This document shows, piece by piece, positions 16,201-25,037 of a stretch of 64,000 nt of DNA; within the stretch, counting starts at the first letter, position 1, and each line of letters starts with the position of its first letter. The notes below the pieces were generated by a model, which saw only the letters and a program-made list of their open reading frames with translations, had not been told where the DNA came from and did not search any database. The translations under genes and the position numbers were made by a program. The stretch is from Nocardia vulneris (GTDB lineage: Bacteria > Actinomycetota > Actinomycetes > Mycobacteriales > Mycobacteriaceae): assembly GCF_001613425.1 (NCBI RefSeq), contig NZ_BDCI01000023.1:1-64000 (forward strand), in the 5' to 3' direction.

Positions 16201-16959
16201 TTAGTGCCCGCCGCCCTTGTGCTCGGCCTCGGCCGGGCCGGACTTGTCCGATTCGTGCCGCTCGGTCACGACGCCCGCGTCCACCGGCACCTGCACCTGC
16301 ACGGTCCCGTTCTGCTTGAAGTTGAACGTGACGGTGTAGGTGAGACCCGGACCGATGTCCTTGCTCAGGTTGGTGATCTCGATCAGGATCGGCTTGGCCG
16401 CCGGATCGTCGGAGACGGCGGGCTCGGTCGCGTGCTCGCCGGTGCCGTGCGCGTCCGCGGGCGCGGGGGTGCTGCTCGGCGCGCTCGAGGTGGTCGGCTT
16501 GGCCGTGGCGGGCGCCGCGTGCGTATCACCGGCCGGTGCGCCGTGCGCGCTCGGCGCGGCCGCGGCCGCGACCACGGTCTGCTGCGGGGCGAGCGCCACC
16601 GTCGACTGACCGGCCGCCGGGGTGATCTTCACCGTGCCCAGGTCGGTGCTGATGCTGGTCAGCTCGTCGGGCACGGACGGGCTGTTGTTGACGATGGACA
16701 GCGCGATGAGCGCCTTGCCGCCCTTGGCGTTGGTGTACTCGGAGCCGTGCGCGGGGAACACGATGTGCACGTTGCGCAGCGCGATCTTGCCGATGTCCGC
16801 GTGGTTGCCGTTGATCGCGGCCACCTGGTCCGCGGTCTGTGAGATCTGACCCGCGCTACAGCCGGTCAGTGCAATCGCCGCTCCGGCGGCGAGTGCGGCA
16901 ACCGGCACCATGCGACGGCGCACCTTTTGCAAGGCGGTCACAGCTTTCAGGGCAGTCAC
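16201..16959 (-). CDS. lpqE: Lipoprotein LpqE-like
   Basis: This 252-residue secreted lipoprotein has a signal sequence with basic residues (KVRRR) and a hydrophobic stretch ending in the lipobox ALTGC, lipidated at Cys34. The mature part has an immunoglobulin-like domain (ADIGKIALRNVHIVFPAHGSEY, then ISTDLGTVKI) split by a low-complexity Ala/Pro/His insertion, and ends in a His/Lys-rich tail (EHKGGGH). The GTG at 16959 has GGAGGG seven bases upstream, so it is preferred over the ATG at 16974. It is divergent from carD, as in mycobacteria. Confidence 0.87.
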   Translation of the reverse strand: MTALKAVTALQKVRRRMVPVAALAAGAAIALTGCSAGQISQTADQVAAINGNHADIGKIALRNVHIVFPAHGSEYTNAKGGKALIALSIVNNSPSVPDELTSISTDLGTVKITPAAGQSTVALAPQQTVVAAAAAPSAHGAPAGDTHAAPATAKPTTSSAPSSTPAPADAHGTGEHATEPAVSDDPAAKPILIEITNLSKDIGPGLTYTVTFNFKQNGTVQVQVPVDAGVVTERHESDKSGPAEAEHKGGGH

Positions 16960-17301
16960 GGGTTGTCCCTCCATGTCGACCGGGCTCACTCCGCTAGGGA
17001 GAGTAATAACTAGGGAGCGTAGTAGTTCGTCCGGCGGGGCGGGACCCGGGGCTCGCGACTCGCGGGCGGTTGGTAACAACTCGATCGAGTGCCGACCGGT
17101 TGCGGACGTGCTGCCAGCGGTGTTCGCGGCTGAGTGCGGGCACAATGCGGGGAGTTAACCCGTTCTGGCACAACATAATGCACACCGACCGGGTCTTGTC
17201 AAGCCCTGAGGTTGCCTCGTTGTGGCCCTGACCTGCATGGTTGATCGCGCCGTTACCGAGTCGCATGTTAAACTGTGAACATCGAAAGGGGCACGGGACA
17301 C
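16960..17301. promoter_or_regulatory. lpqE-carD divergent promoter region (342 bases, no gene)
   Basis: No coding sequence is visible. On the carD side, TAAACT at 17269-17274 is a reasonable -10 element. It would give a start near 17281 and a short leader with AAAGGGG before the ATG at 17302. A direct -35 match at ideal spacing is not evident (TTGATC at 17241 is too far), which fits a CarD-dependent or weak-35 promoter. Confidence 0.45.
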
Positions 17302-17790
17302 ATGATTTTTAAGGTCGGAGACACCGTCGTTTACCCCCACCACGGAGCGGCGCTGATCGAAGCTATAGAGACTCGCACCATCAAGGGTGAACAAAAAGAG
17401 TATCTGGTCCTGAAGGTCGCCCAGGGCGATCTGACTGTTCGGGTTCCCGCTGAGAACGCCGAATACGTCGGCGTACGTGACGTCGTCGGCCAGGAGGGTC
17501 TCGATCGAGTCTTCCAGGTTCTGCGCGCGCCGCACACCGAGGAGCCGACCAACTGGTCCCGCCGCTACAAGGCCAACCTGGAGAAGCTCGCCTCCGGCGA
17601 TGTGAACAAGGTGGCCGAGGTCGTTCGTGACCTGTGGCGTCGGGAGCAGGATCGCGGGCTGTCCGCCGGCGAGAAGCGCATGCTCGCCAAGGCCCGTCAA
17701 ATCCTCGTCGGTGAACTCGCGCTTGCCGAGGGCACCGATGACGGCAAGGCCGAGACGCTGCTCGACGAGGTCCTCGCCGCGGCTTCCTGA
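17302..17790 (+). CDS. carD: RNA polymerase-binding transcription factor CarD
   Basis: This 162-residue protein is exactly the M. tuberculosis length. It stabilises open complexes at housekeeping promoters by contacting the RNA polymerase beta lobe and the DNA fork. The RNAP-interacting domain is residues 1-53, with Arg25 and Arg47 at the beta contact. The helical DNA-binding domain carries Trp85 (NWSRRYK), which wedges the upstream fork. The start MIFKVGDTVVYP has AAAGGGG upstream. The ispD GTG lies two bases after the stop, so carD, ispD and ispF form one transcript. Confidence 0.97.
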   Translation: MIFKVGDTVVYPHHGAALIEAIETRTIKGEQKEYLVLKVAQGDLTVRVPAENAEYVGVRDVVGQEGLDRVFQVLRAPHTEEPTNWSRRYKANLEKLASGDVNKVAEVVRDLWRREQDRGLSAGEKRMLAKARQILVGELALAEGTDDGKAETLLDEVLAAAS

Positions 17791-17792
17791 CC

Positions 17793-18518
17793 GTGAACAC
17801 ATTCGACAACGGTGCTCGTCTCACCGACGGAACCGTCGTTGCTTTGGTGCCTGCCGCCGGTCGCGGCGTCCGCCTGGGTGAAGCCACACCCAAAGCGTTC
17901 GTCCCGGTCGGCGGCAGCCCTATGGTCCGGCTCGCCGTCGAAGGTCTCCTGGCCTCCGGCGCGGTCGACCGGATCATCGTTATGGTTCCCGCCGAATTCG
18001 TCGAGAGCGCCGTTGCCCTGCTGCCGCCCTCGGATTCGGTACACGTGGTCGTCGGCGGCGCCGAACGCATCGATTCGGTGCGGGCCGGCCTCGCCGCCGC
18101 ACCCGAGGCTGCCTACTACCTGGTGCACGACGCCGCGCGCGCACTCACGCCCCCCGAGCTGATCGCCCGGGTCGCTGCCGAGTTGCGCGCCGGCCATCTC
18201 GCCGTCGTTCCCGCGGTGCCGGTCGCCGACACCATCAAATCGGTCGATGCCGCGGGCGCGGTCACCGGGACCCCCGATCGCGCGCAACTGCGTGCCATCC
18301 AGACGCCGCAGGGTTTCGCGGCCGAGCTGTTGCGCTCGGCCTATCTGTCCGAGGGTGTGCAAGCCACCGACGACGCCGGGCTGGTCGAACTGCTCGGCAC
18401 CCAGGTGCGCACCATCCCCGGCGATCCGCTGGCTTTCAAGATCACCACGCCGCTCGATCTGGTGCTCGCGCACGCCGTGCTGGACGGTGCGCGACGTCCC
18501 CGGGCGGTCGCGCGATGA
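17793..18518 (+). CDS. ispD: 2-C-methyl-D-erythritol 4-phosphate cytidylyltransferase
   Basis: This 241-residue enzyme of the MEP isoprenoid pathway joins CTP and MEP to give CDP-ME. The nucleotide-binding loop VPAAGRGVRLGEATPKAF is at residues 16-33. VHDAARALTPPELI and the PDRAQLRAIQTPQGF region are also conserved. GTG start, two bases after carD. It overlaps ispF by four bases (ATGA). Confidence 0.95.
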   Translation: MNTFDNGARLTDGTVVALVPAAGRGVRLGEATPKAFVPVGGSPMVRLAVEGLLASGAVDRIIVMVPAEFVESAVALLPPSDSVHVVVGGAERIDSVRAGLAAAPEAAYYLVHDAARALTPPELIARVAAELRAGHLAVVPAVPVADTIKSVDAAGAVTGTPDRAQLRAIQTPQGFAAELLRSAYLSEGVQATDDAGLVELLGTQVRTIPGDPLAFKITTPLDLVLAHAVLDGARRPRAVAR

Positions 18519-18994
18519 CCGCCGATATGCGGGTCGGCATCGGCAGTGATGTGCACCCGATCGAACCGGGCCGCCCCTGCTGGATGGCGGGCCTGCACTT
18601 CGAGGGCGACGACGGCTGCGCCGGGCATTCCGACGGTGATGTCGCCGCACACGCGCTCTGCGACGCGCTGCTCTCCGCCGCCGGGCTCGGCGATGTCGGC
18701 GCGGTCTTCGGCACCGGCCGCCCGGAATGGGCGGGCGTCTCCGGCGCCGCCATGCTGAAGGAAGTGCGCAGGCTGCTCGGCGAAGCCGGTTTCGAGATCG
18801 TCAACTCGGCCGTGCAGGTGATCGGCAATCGGCCGAAGATCGGCCCGCGTCGAGCCGAGGCCCAGCAGGTGCTCGGCGAACTACTCGGTGCGCCGGTCTC
18901 GGTATCGGGCACCACCACCGACGGACTCGGCCTCACCGGCCGCGGCGAGGGCGTTGCCGCGATAGCAACCGCCCTGCTACAAGCCTGTCGCTGA
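18515..18994 (+). CDS. ispF: 2-C-methyl-D-erythritol 2,4-cyclodiphosphate synthase
   Basis: This 159-residue trimeric zinc enzyme converts CDP-ME 2-phosphate to MEcPP. The metal ligands appear as GIGSDVHPI (Asp and His, residues 6-14) and GHSDGDVAAHALCDALL (second His). The C-terminal TTTDGLGLTGRGEG motif is intact. It is coupled to ispD by overlap. Confidence 0.96.
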   Translation: MTADMRVGIGSDVHPIEPGRPCWMAGLHFEGDDGCAGHSDGDVAAHALCDALLSAAGLGDVGAVFGTGRPEWAGVSGAAMLKEVRRLLGEAGFEIVNSAVQVIGNRPKIGPRRAEAQQVLGELLGAPVSVSGTTTDGLGLTGRGEGVAAIATALLQACR

Positions 18995-19024
18995 CCCCGC
19001 TCCGGCGGACCTGAGCCGGGTCCG

Positions 19025-19051
19025 TGTACAGGCTTATCTACCAGCTAGGAT
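19025..19051 (+). promoter_or_regulatory. Putative promoter of cysS giving a leaderless mRNA
   Basis: TAGGAT at 19046-19051 is a good -10 and lies eight bases before the GTG start at 19060; TGTACA at 19025-19030 is a weak -35 at 15-base spacing. No ribosome-binding site precedes the GTG, so transcription probably begins at or next to the start codon. Confidence 0.45.
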
Positions 19052-19059
19052 CGAACGCC

Positions 19060-20490
19060 GTGACATTGCGCCTCTTTGACACCGACACGCGGACCACGCG
19101 CGAATTCGCGCCCCTGGTCCCTGGCCGTGCCTCGGTGTACCTGTGTGGCGCCACCGTGCAGGGCGAGCCGCACATCGGCCATGTGCGCAGCGGTGTCGCG
19201 TTCGACGTGCTGCGGCGCTGGCTGCTCGCGCACGACTACGACGTGTGGTTCATCCGCAATGTCACCGATATCGAGGACAAGATTCTCACCAAGGCCGCCG
19301 AGGCGGGCCGGCCGTGGTGGGAATGGGCCGCGACCTACGAGCGGGCCTTCGACACCGCCTACGAGACCCTCGGCGTGCTGCCGCCCTCGGTGGAACCGCG
19401 GGCCACCGGCCACATCACGCAGATGGTCGACATGATGCAGCGCCTCATCGAGCGCGGGCACGCGTACGCCTCCGCGGGCAACGTCTACTTCGACGTGCAG
19501 AGCTACCCCGAGTACGGCAGCCTCTCCGGGCACCGGCTCGACGACGTGCACCAGGGCGAGAGCGCGGGCGAGGGCAAGCGTGACCCGCGCGACTTCACCC
19601 TGTGGAAGGCCGCGAAGCCCGGCGAGCCGACTTGGCCCTCGCCGTGGGGCCCCGGCCGCCCCGGCTGGCACCTGGAATGCTCCGCGATGGCCGAGTTCTA
19701 TCTCGGCCCCGAATTCGACATCCATTGCGGCGGAATGGATCTCGTCTTCCCGCATCACGAGAACGAGATCGCCCAGTCCAAGGCGGCCGGCGACGGATTC
19801 GCGAACTACTGGCTGCACAACGGCTGGGTGACGCTGGGCGGCGAGAAGATGTCCAAGTCCCTGGGCAACGTGCTCTCGGTGCCGAACGTGCTCAAACAGG
19901 TGCGCGCCGTGGAACTCCGGTTCTATCTCGGTAGCGCGCACTACCGCTCGATGCTGGAGTACTCGGACAAGGCGCTGCACGACGCGGCCCAGACCTATCA
20001 GCGCATCGAGGCGTTCGTGCATCGCACCGCCGATCGCGCGGGCGATATTCCGGTCGGCAAGTGGACCGACGCGTTCGCCGCCGCCATCGATGACGATCTC
20101 GCCGTGCCGAAGGCGCTGGCCGAGATCCACCGGGTGGTGCACGAGGGCAACAAGGCGCTGGAGTCCGGCGCCGTGGACAGCGCGCGGGACCTGGCCGGAC
20201 AGCTGCGCGCGATGCTCGGTATCCTGGGTGTCGACCCGTTGGATCCGCACTGGTTCACCCCGCGCGACTCATCGGCGGCGATCGGCGCGCTGGACGTGCT
20301 GGTGCGCGCCGAGCTCGACCGCCGCCAGCAGGCGCGAGCAGCGAAGGACTGGGCGAGTGCCGACGCCGCCCGCGATCGATTGCAGGCAGCCGGAATCGAG
20401 GTCACCGACACACCGAACGGTCCCGAGTGGGCCCTTGCCGCTGCGCAGCACTTGCCGCCGGACGCGCAACAACCTGGAAAGGCCGACTGA
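19060..20490 (+). CDS. cysS: Cysteinyl-tRNA synthetase
   Basis: This 476-residue class I synthetase charges tRNA-Cys. It has the HIGH-type motif PHIGHVRSG near residues 36-44. The zinc-binding residues are in YLCGATVQG, HLECSAMA and FPHHENE, and the KMSKSLGN loop is near 265-272. The C-terminal anticodon-binding region is normal. The GTG at 19060 is chosen because the upstream in-frame codons overlap the promoter. The stop shares one base with the next gene's ATG (TGATG). Confidence 0.96.
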   Translation: MTLRLFDTDTRTTREFAPLVPGRASVYLCGATVQGEPHIGHVRSGVAFDVLRRWLLAHDYDVWFIRNVTDIEDKILTKAAEAGRPWWEWAATYERAFDTAYETLGVLPPSVEPRATGHITQMVDMMQRLIERGHAYASAGNVYFDVQSYPEYGSLSGHRLDDVHQGESAGEGKRDPRDFTLWKAAKPGEPTWPSPWGPGRPGWHLECSAMAEFYLGPEFDIHCGGMDLVFPHHENEIAQSKAAGDGFANYWLHNGWVTLGGEKMSKSLGNVLSVPNVLKQVRAVELRFYLGSAHYRSMLEYSDKALHDAAQTYQRIEAFVHRTADRAGDIPVGKWTDAFAAAIDDDLAVPKALAEIHRVVHEGNKALESGAVDSARDLAGQLRAMLGILGVDPLDPHWFTPRDSSAAIGALDVLVRAELDRRQQARAAKDWASADAARDRLQAAGIEVTDTPNGPEWALAAAQHLPPDAQQPGKAD

Positions 20491-21473
20491 TGGCAGGCAA
20501 TTCGCAGCGCCGTGGTGCGATCCGCAAGGGCGGTACGAAGAAGGGCGCCGTCGTCGGCTCCGGTGGTAAGCGCAGGCGCGGGCTGGAGGGTCGCGGCGCG
20601 ACCCCGCCCGCCGAGGCGCGTACCAAGCATCCCGCCGCCAAGCGGGCCGCCGCTGCCGCGAAGGCGGCCGCGGCCGGTCGTGGCGGGCCGCGCGGCGGCG
20701 GTGCGGGTCGTCCGGCCGGCCGCAAGAACGACGACGGCCCGGAGATGGTGCTCGGTCGCAACCCGGTGGTCGAATGTCTGCGTGCGGGCGTGCCCGCCGC
20801 GGCCCTGTACGTGGCCGTCGGCACCGAGAACGACGAGCGGCTGACCGAGAGCGTGAAGCTGGCCGCCGACGCCGGCATCTCCATCCTGGAGGTGCCGCGC
20901 ACCGATCTGGATCGGTTGAGCGCCAACGGAATGCATCAGGGGATGGCCCTGCAGGTGCCGCCGTACCGGTACAGCCACCCCGACGATCTGCTGGACCAGG
21001 TACGCAATTCGGCCGAGCCCGCGCTGCTCGTCGCGCTGGACAACATCTCCGATCCGCGCAATCTCGGCGCGGTGATCCGCTCGGTCGCCGCGTTCGGTGG
21101 CCAGGGCGTGCTGATCCCGCAGCGGCGTAGCGCGAGCGTCACCGCGGTCGCCTGGCGCACGAGTGCGGGCGCCGCGGCCCGGCTGCCGGTCGCCCGGGCC
21201 ACGAATCTGACTCGCACGCTGAAGGATTGGGCCGCCCAGGGGATCCAGGTGGTCGGTCTCGACGCGGGCGGCGACACCACCCTCGACGATTTCGACGGCC
21301 GCGAGCCGACCGTCATCGTGGTCGGCTCGGAGGGCAAGGGCCTGTCCCGGCTGGTGCGCGAGAACTGCGACGCCATCCTCGGCATCCCGATGGCGGGCCC
21401 GGTCGAGTCGCTCAACGCCTCGGTGGCCGCGGGCGTCGTGCTCGCCGAGATCGCCCGCCAGCGTCGCTCCTGA
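20490..21473 (+). CDS. rlmB: 23S rRNA 2'-O-methyltransferase, SpoU/TrmH (RlmB-like) family
   Basis: This 327-residue SPOUT methyltransferase uses S-adenosylmethionine to methylate rRNA ribose. The first 85 residues are a Lys/Arg/Gly/Ala-rich extension. The substrate-binding domain (MVLGRNPVVECLRAG) follows. The catalytic knot has the three SpoU motifs: LDNISDPRNLGAVIRSVAAFG (with the catalytic Arg), VVGSEGKGLSRLV and IPMAGPVESLNASVAAGVVL. Corresponds to Rv3579c. It is coupled to cysS. Confidence 0.93.
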   Translation: MAGNSQRRGAIRKGGTKKGAVVGSGGKRRRGLEGRGATPPAEARTKHPAAKRAAAAAKAAAAGRGGPRGGGAGRPAGRKNDDGPEMVLGRNPVVECLRAGVPAAALYVAVGTENDERLTESVKLAADAGISILEVPRTDLDRLSANGMHQGMALQVPPYRYSHPDDLLDQVRNSAEPALLVALDNISDPRNLGAVIRSVAAFGGQGVLIPQRRSASVTAVAWRTSAGAAARLPVARATNLTRTLKDWAAQGIQVVGLDAGGDTTLDDFDGREPTVIVVGSEGKGLSRLVRENCDAILGIPMAGPVESLNASVAAGVVLAEIARQRRS

Positions 21474-21589
21474 GCGGTCCTGCGGCGCCGCTGATCGGCG
21501 GGGTCGCGGCGGCGGCGGGTCCCGTAACGGCGAAACACCCGGTGGCGCACCGCAACCGGCAATAGCCGCGCACTTGTGGGACGGCCCCG

Positions 21590-21595
21590 TAGAAT
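21590..21595 (+). promoter_or_regulatory. -10 element (TAGAAT), probable leaderless promoter
   Basis: TAGAAT ends seven bases before the GTG at 21603 and no ribosome-binding site intervenes. This fits a leaderless transcript; no clear -35 is seen. Confidence 0.4.
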
Positions 21596-21602
21596 TCGGC
21601 TC

Positions 21603-21881
21603 GTGGTGATACCCAATCAGCCGATCGGCAACCCGGTCGAGCATCCGAACGCGACGGCGGTGCTCGCACTCGGGGCGGCCAGCGTGTTCTGCTGTGGCGT
21701 GCTCGGCCCGGTGGCGTGGGCGATGGGCAAGCGCGCACTGGATCAGATCGAGCAGTCGCACGGCGCGTATGGCGGTCGTGTTCAGGTGATGGTCGGGTAC
21801 ATCCTCGGGATCATCGGCACCATCCTGATGATCATCTTCGCCATCCTGTTCCTGCTGATCCTGCTGGGCGGCAACGCTTAA
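21603..21881 (+). CDS. Small membrane protein, DUF4190-like
   Basis: This 92-residue protein has two membrane helices (about 20-42 and 62-88) around a loop with GKRALDQIEQSHGAYGGR. This is the pattern of DUF4190 proteins of actinobacteria (hydrophobic-GKRALxQI-hydrophobic). The function is unknown. The start is GTG at 21603 or the adjacent GTG at 21606. It is convergent with the enoyl-CoA hydratase gene, with three bases between the stops. Confidence 0.7.
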   Translation: MVIPNQPIGNPVEHPNATAVLALGAASVFCCGVLGPVAWAMGKRALDQIEQSHGAYGGRVQVMVGYILGIIGTILMIIFAILFLLILLGGNA

Positions 21882-21884
21882 GCC

Positions 21885-22694
21885 TCAGTCCAGGCTCGGC
21901 CGTTCCCGGTCCGGCCGCTCGTCCCAGGCCGGCCACTCCGTGCTGATGCTGCCGGTCCAGTTGGGCTGGCGGCGTTCCTTGAACGCGGCCATCGCTTCGT
22001 CGCCGTCGATGCTCTTGCCGACGTGCTGGTTGAGGTCGGACTCCAGCTGCCCGACCACGGCCGGGCTCATGCCGAGCCCCTCCCACAGCAGCCGCTTGGA
22101 CATCGCCACCGGCAGCGGCGCGGACCCGCTCGCGATATCGTGCGCGACGGCCAGCGCCATCGGCAGCACCTCGCCGCCGGGCAGGCAGGCGTTGGTCAGG
22201 CCCATCGCCTTGGCCTCGTCACCGTCGAAGGTGCGCCCGGTCAGCATGATGTCCGCGGCATTCGCCATGCCGATCAACCGGGGCAGGGTCCAGTGCGCGT
22301 AGCCGTCCGCGAGCACCCCGCGCCGCACCTGGTTGAGCCCGTAGACGGCGTCGCGGGCCATGTAGCGCAGATCGCATTGCAGCGCGAGGGCCAGGCCGAG
22401 GCCGACCGCGTGGCCGTTCACCGCGGCGATCACCGGTTTGCGAACCCGCCACGGCGGTGGGTCGATGGTCGCGCTCACGTCGCCGACGCGACTGGACAGG
22501 TCCGCGCCCGCGCAGAACGCGGGCGGGGTGCCGGTGATCACGACGGCGCGAATGGCGTCCTCGGCGTCGCAGCGCTGTAGTGCGGCGCTCAGTTCGTCGG
22601 CCATCGCGGGCGTGCAGGCGTTCTGCTGAGCGGGTCTGTTGAGCGTGAGCACGGCGATGCCGCCGGAGACATCGACGAGCAATTCCGAACTCAT
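21885..22694 (-). CDS. Enoyl-CoA hydratase/isomerase family protein
   Basis: This 269-residue crotonase-fold protein has the oxyanion-hole motif FCAGADLS near residues 60-67 and NGHAVGLGLALALQCDLRY near 90-108. The usual hydratase glutamate pair is not clear: the helix after the second oxyanion glycine reads QVRRGVLADGYAHWTLPRLIG, so it may be an isomerase or a variant hydratase. The C terminus (KERRQPNWTG) is normal. The ATG at 22694 is preferred over codons upstream. It lies downstream of an acyl-CoA dehydrogenase gene on the same strand, so both probably act on one acyl-CoA substrate. Confidence 0.85.
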   Translation of the reverse strand: MSSELLVDVSGGIAVLTLNRPAQQNACTPAMADELSAALQRCDAEDAIRAVVITGTPPAFCAGADLSSRVGDVSATIDPPPWRVRKPVIAAVNGHAVGLGLALALQCDLRYMARDAVYGLNQVRRGVLADGYAHWTLPRLIGMANAADIMLTGRTFDGDEAKAMGLTNACLPGGEVLPMALAVAHDIASGSAPLPVAMSKRLLWEGLGMSPAVVGQLESDLNQHVGKSIDGDEAMAAFKERRQPNWTGSISTEWPAWDERPDRERPSLD

Positions 22695-22742
22695 GCCAGC
22701 GATGTTAGCTCTGTTCAATTTGGCGAGCAGGTCGATTCCCGG

Positions 22743-23921
22743 CTACTGGACCGTGCGCAGCACCTTGCGACCGATGGCGTATTTGTGGACTTCGGTCGGG
22801 CCGTCGTAGAGCCGGAAGGCACGGATGTCCCGGAAGATCATCTCGACCACGGTCTCGTCGCTGATGCCGATCCCGCCCAGGACCTGCACGCACCGGTCGG
22901 CGACCTTGAAGAGTTCCTCGGAGACGAACGATTTGGCGATCGAGCTCTCGTGCCGCGCCTTCTCGCCCTGATCCATCAGCCAGCAGGCGTGCCAGATGGT
23001 GAGCCGGCACTGGTGCAGCGCGACCTCGTTGTCCGCCAACATGAACGACACCCCTTCGTGCTCGCCGATCGGCTTGCCGAACGCGGTCCGGGTGCGCGCG
23101 TGCTCCACCGCGATGCTCTGCGCGCGTTCGGCCGCGCCCAGCCAGCGCATGCAGTGCGTGAGCCGGGCCGGGGCCAGCCGCAGCTGGGCGTAGCGCAGGG
23201 CCTGCCCGGCCTCGCCGAGTAGCGCCGATTTCGGCAGCGTGAGGTTGTCGAAGCGGACCACGCCGTGCCCGGCGACGTAGTTGCGGTCCATCGTGTTCAT
23301 GGTGCGTTCGATGACGATGCCCGGCTGATCGCCGTCGGTGAGGAACAGGGTCGGTCCCGCGGGCAGGTGCGGGTTCTCGGCGAGCCGGGCCATGATGATC
23401 CACGTCTTGGCGCCGTTGGCCCCGGTGATCAGCCATTTGCGGCCGTCGAGGGTGAAGTTCTCGCCGTCGAACGTCGCGGTGGTGGCCAGCTGCGCCGGGT
23501 CCGAGCCGGCGCCGTCCGGCTCGGTCATCGCGAACACCGACCGCTGGTGTCCGGCGACCACCGGCGCCAGGTAGCGCTCGACCTGTTCCTGGTTCGCGAC
23601 CTTGGACAGCAGAAACATATTGCCCTCGTCGGGCGCCGCGCAGTTCATCGCGATCGGGCCGAGGGTCGACCAGCCCGCGGCCTCGTAGATGACCGCCTGC
23701 TCGATGTGGCTGAGCCCGCGGCCGCCGAGCGCTTCCGGCGCCTGCACGGTGAGCAGCTTCTCGGCCCGCGCGAGTTCGACCAGCTCCTGACGCAGTTCGT
23801 CGGTCGGACCGTGCGCGGTCAGGCGCGGATCGCGCTCGAACGGAACGATCTTGTCGATGACGAACCGGCGGACTCGATCGCGTTCGGCGGCGAGCTCGGC
23901 GGGAATCGAGAAGTCGATCAT
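22743..23921 (-). CDS. Acyl-CoA dehydrogenase
   Basis: This 392-residue FAD enzyme introduces an alpha-beta double bond into an acyl-CoA. It has the flavin and substrate motif FAMTEPDGAGSDPAQL near residues 130-145, RKWLITGANGAKTWI, and the C-terminal QVLGGIGISDETVVEM and YDGPTEVHKYAIGRKVL motifs typical of ACAD10/11-like and FadE families. It is a full-length single-domain enzyme. It is 48 bases upstream of the enoyl-CoA hydratase gene on the same strand. It is not part of the kstR-linked set, and no KstR box lies upstream. Confidence 0.9.
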   Translation of the reverse strand: MIDFSIPAELAAERDRVRRFVIDKIVPFERDPRLTAHGPTDELRQELVELARAEKLLTVQAPEALGGRGLSHIEQAVIYEAAGWSTLGPIAMNCAAPDEGNMFLLSKVANQEQVERYLAPVVAGHQRSVFAMTEPDGAGSDPAQLATTATFDGENFTLDGRKWLITGANGAKTWIIMARLAENPHLPAGPTLFLTDGDQPGIVIERTMNTMDRNYVAGHGVVRFDNLTLPKSALLGEAGQALRYAQLRLAPARLTHCMRWLGAAERAQSIAVEHARTRTAFGKPIGEHEGVSFMLADNEVALHQCRLTIWHACWLMDQGEKARHESSIAKSFVSEELFKVADRCVQVLGGIGISDETVVEMIFRDIRAFRLYDGPTEVHKYAIGRKVLRTVQ

Positions 23922-24090
23922 CGTTGGTCACCAATCGTTCGGGGGTGCGTGCGTTCGAGCATACGAAACCCAGCTAGAGCGACTGAAGGCACCCGCCCTC
24001 AATGGGCGGGCAGCCGGCTGCCGGGCGCTCACCCGAACCTAGGCACCGCACGGCACGTACGCGTAGAGATCTCCGGCCATATTTCCACCG

Positions 24091-24162
24091 CCGCACCCTT
24101 TCCGCGCTCCCGCACCCGCTCCGGCCTGCCGTAACGGGTGCGAGCAGACGGAAGGGGTGCGG
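24091..24162 (-). terminator. Nested inverted repeat after the zinc ABC operon
   Basis: The outer arms CCGCACCCTTTCCG (24091-24104) and CGGAAGGGGTGCGG (24149-24162) enclose inner arms CGCACCCG (24111-24118) and CGGGTGCG (24135-24142). The structure starts six bases after the permease stop. It may act as the operon terminator. Confidence 0.55.
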
Positions 24163-24167
24163 GAAGG

Positions 24168-25037
24168 TCAGCGGACGCGGGCCAGTTCGCGGCGGCGGGT
24201 ACCGACCACTCGGGCGATCACGTAGATCAGGAACGAGATGGTGGTGACGAAGGTGGAGACCGGGACGCCGGGGGCCAGCGACAGCAGGATGCCGCCCACA
24301 GCGGCGAGTTCGGCGAAGACCACGGCCAGCACCGTTGCCCGGACCGGGTCGGCGGTCAGTTGCGCCGCCGCGGCGGCGGGCGTGATCAGGAGCGCGAGTA
24401 CCAGTAGTGCGCCGACGATCTGGACGCCGAACGCCGCGGTGATGCCCAGCAGTACCGCGAACACGATGGACAACGCGCGGACCGGCACGCCGCGAGCGAC
24501 CGCGACCTCCGGGTCCGAACTGGCGAAAAGCAAAGGGCGGTAGACGATCGCGAGCACCGCGAGCACGCCGACGGTGCAGGCGGCCAGCAGGCCGAGGCCG
24601 CCGTTGCCCACGCTGACGACCTGCCCGGTCAGCAGCGAGAACTTCGATCCGGCACGGTCCGGGCCGAGCCAGAGGAACAGCACGGACAGGCCGAGCCCGA
24701 ACGACAGCACCACCGCGATCACCGAATCGCGTTCGCGCGCACGGGTTCCGAGCAAGCCGAAGAGCACCGCCGCGACCACCGAGCCGGCGATGGCGCCGAC
24801 CCCGACGCCGATCCCGGCGAGCAGCGCCGCGGCCGCGCCGGTCAGCGACAGCTCGCTGGTGCCGTGCACCGCGAACGACATCTGCCTGCTGATGATCAGC
24901 GGACCGATCACGCCGGAGAGCAAGCCGAGCAGCGCGGCGGCGAGCACCGCCTGCTGCACGAAGTCGTAGGAGAGCAGGTTCGCGGTGGTGCCGAAATCGA
25001 ACATCTTCGACAAGACGCCGGACAGTTTGTCGATCAC
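24168..25037 (-). CDS. znuB: Zinc/manganese-type ABC transporter permease
   Basis: This 289-residue protein of the ABC-3 family has eight hydrophobic segments. The pattern FVQQAVLAAALLGLLSGVIGPLIISRQMSFAVHGTSELSLTGAAAALL near residues 25-72 is the ZnuB/AztB start. ALLVLALLITPAAAA near 215-229 is the coupling helix region. It overlaps the ATPase gene by four bases (GTGA). With the upstream ATPase and binding protein it forms a complete importer. Zinc is the more likely substrate, because the binding-protein motifs and a Zur-like box are present. Confidence 0.88.
   Translation of the reverse strand: MIDKLSGVLSKMFDFGTTANLLSYDFVQQAVLAAALLGLLSGVIGPLIISRQMSFAVHGTSELSLTGAAAALLAGIGVGVGAIAGSVVAAVLFGLLGTRARERDSVIAVVLSFGLGLSVLFLWLGPDRAGSKFSLLTGQVVSVGNGGLGLLAACTVGVLAVLAIVYRPLLFASSDPEVAVARGVPVRALSIVFAVLLGITAAFGVQIVGALLVLALLITPAAAAAQLTADPVRATVLAVVFAELAAVGGILLSLAPGVPVSTFVTTISFLIYVIARVVGTRRRELARVR

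Noticed and set aside
24001..24030. Short hairpin CCGCCC-TCAAT-GGGCGG
   Set aside because: Short stem in a GC-rich gap; no link to a gene end could be made, so it is left out as a feature.
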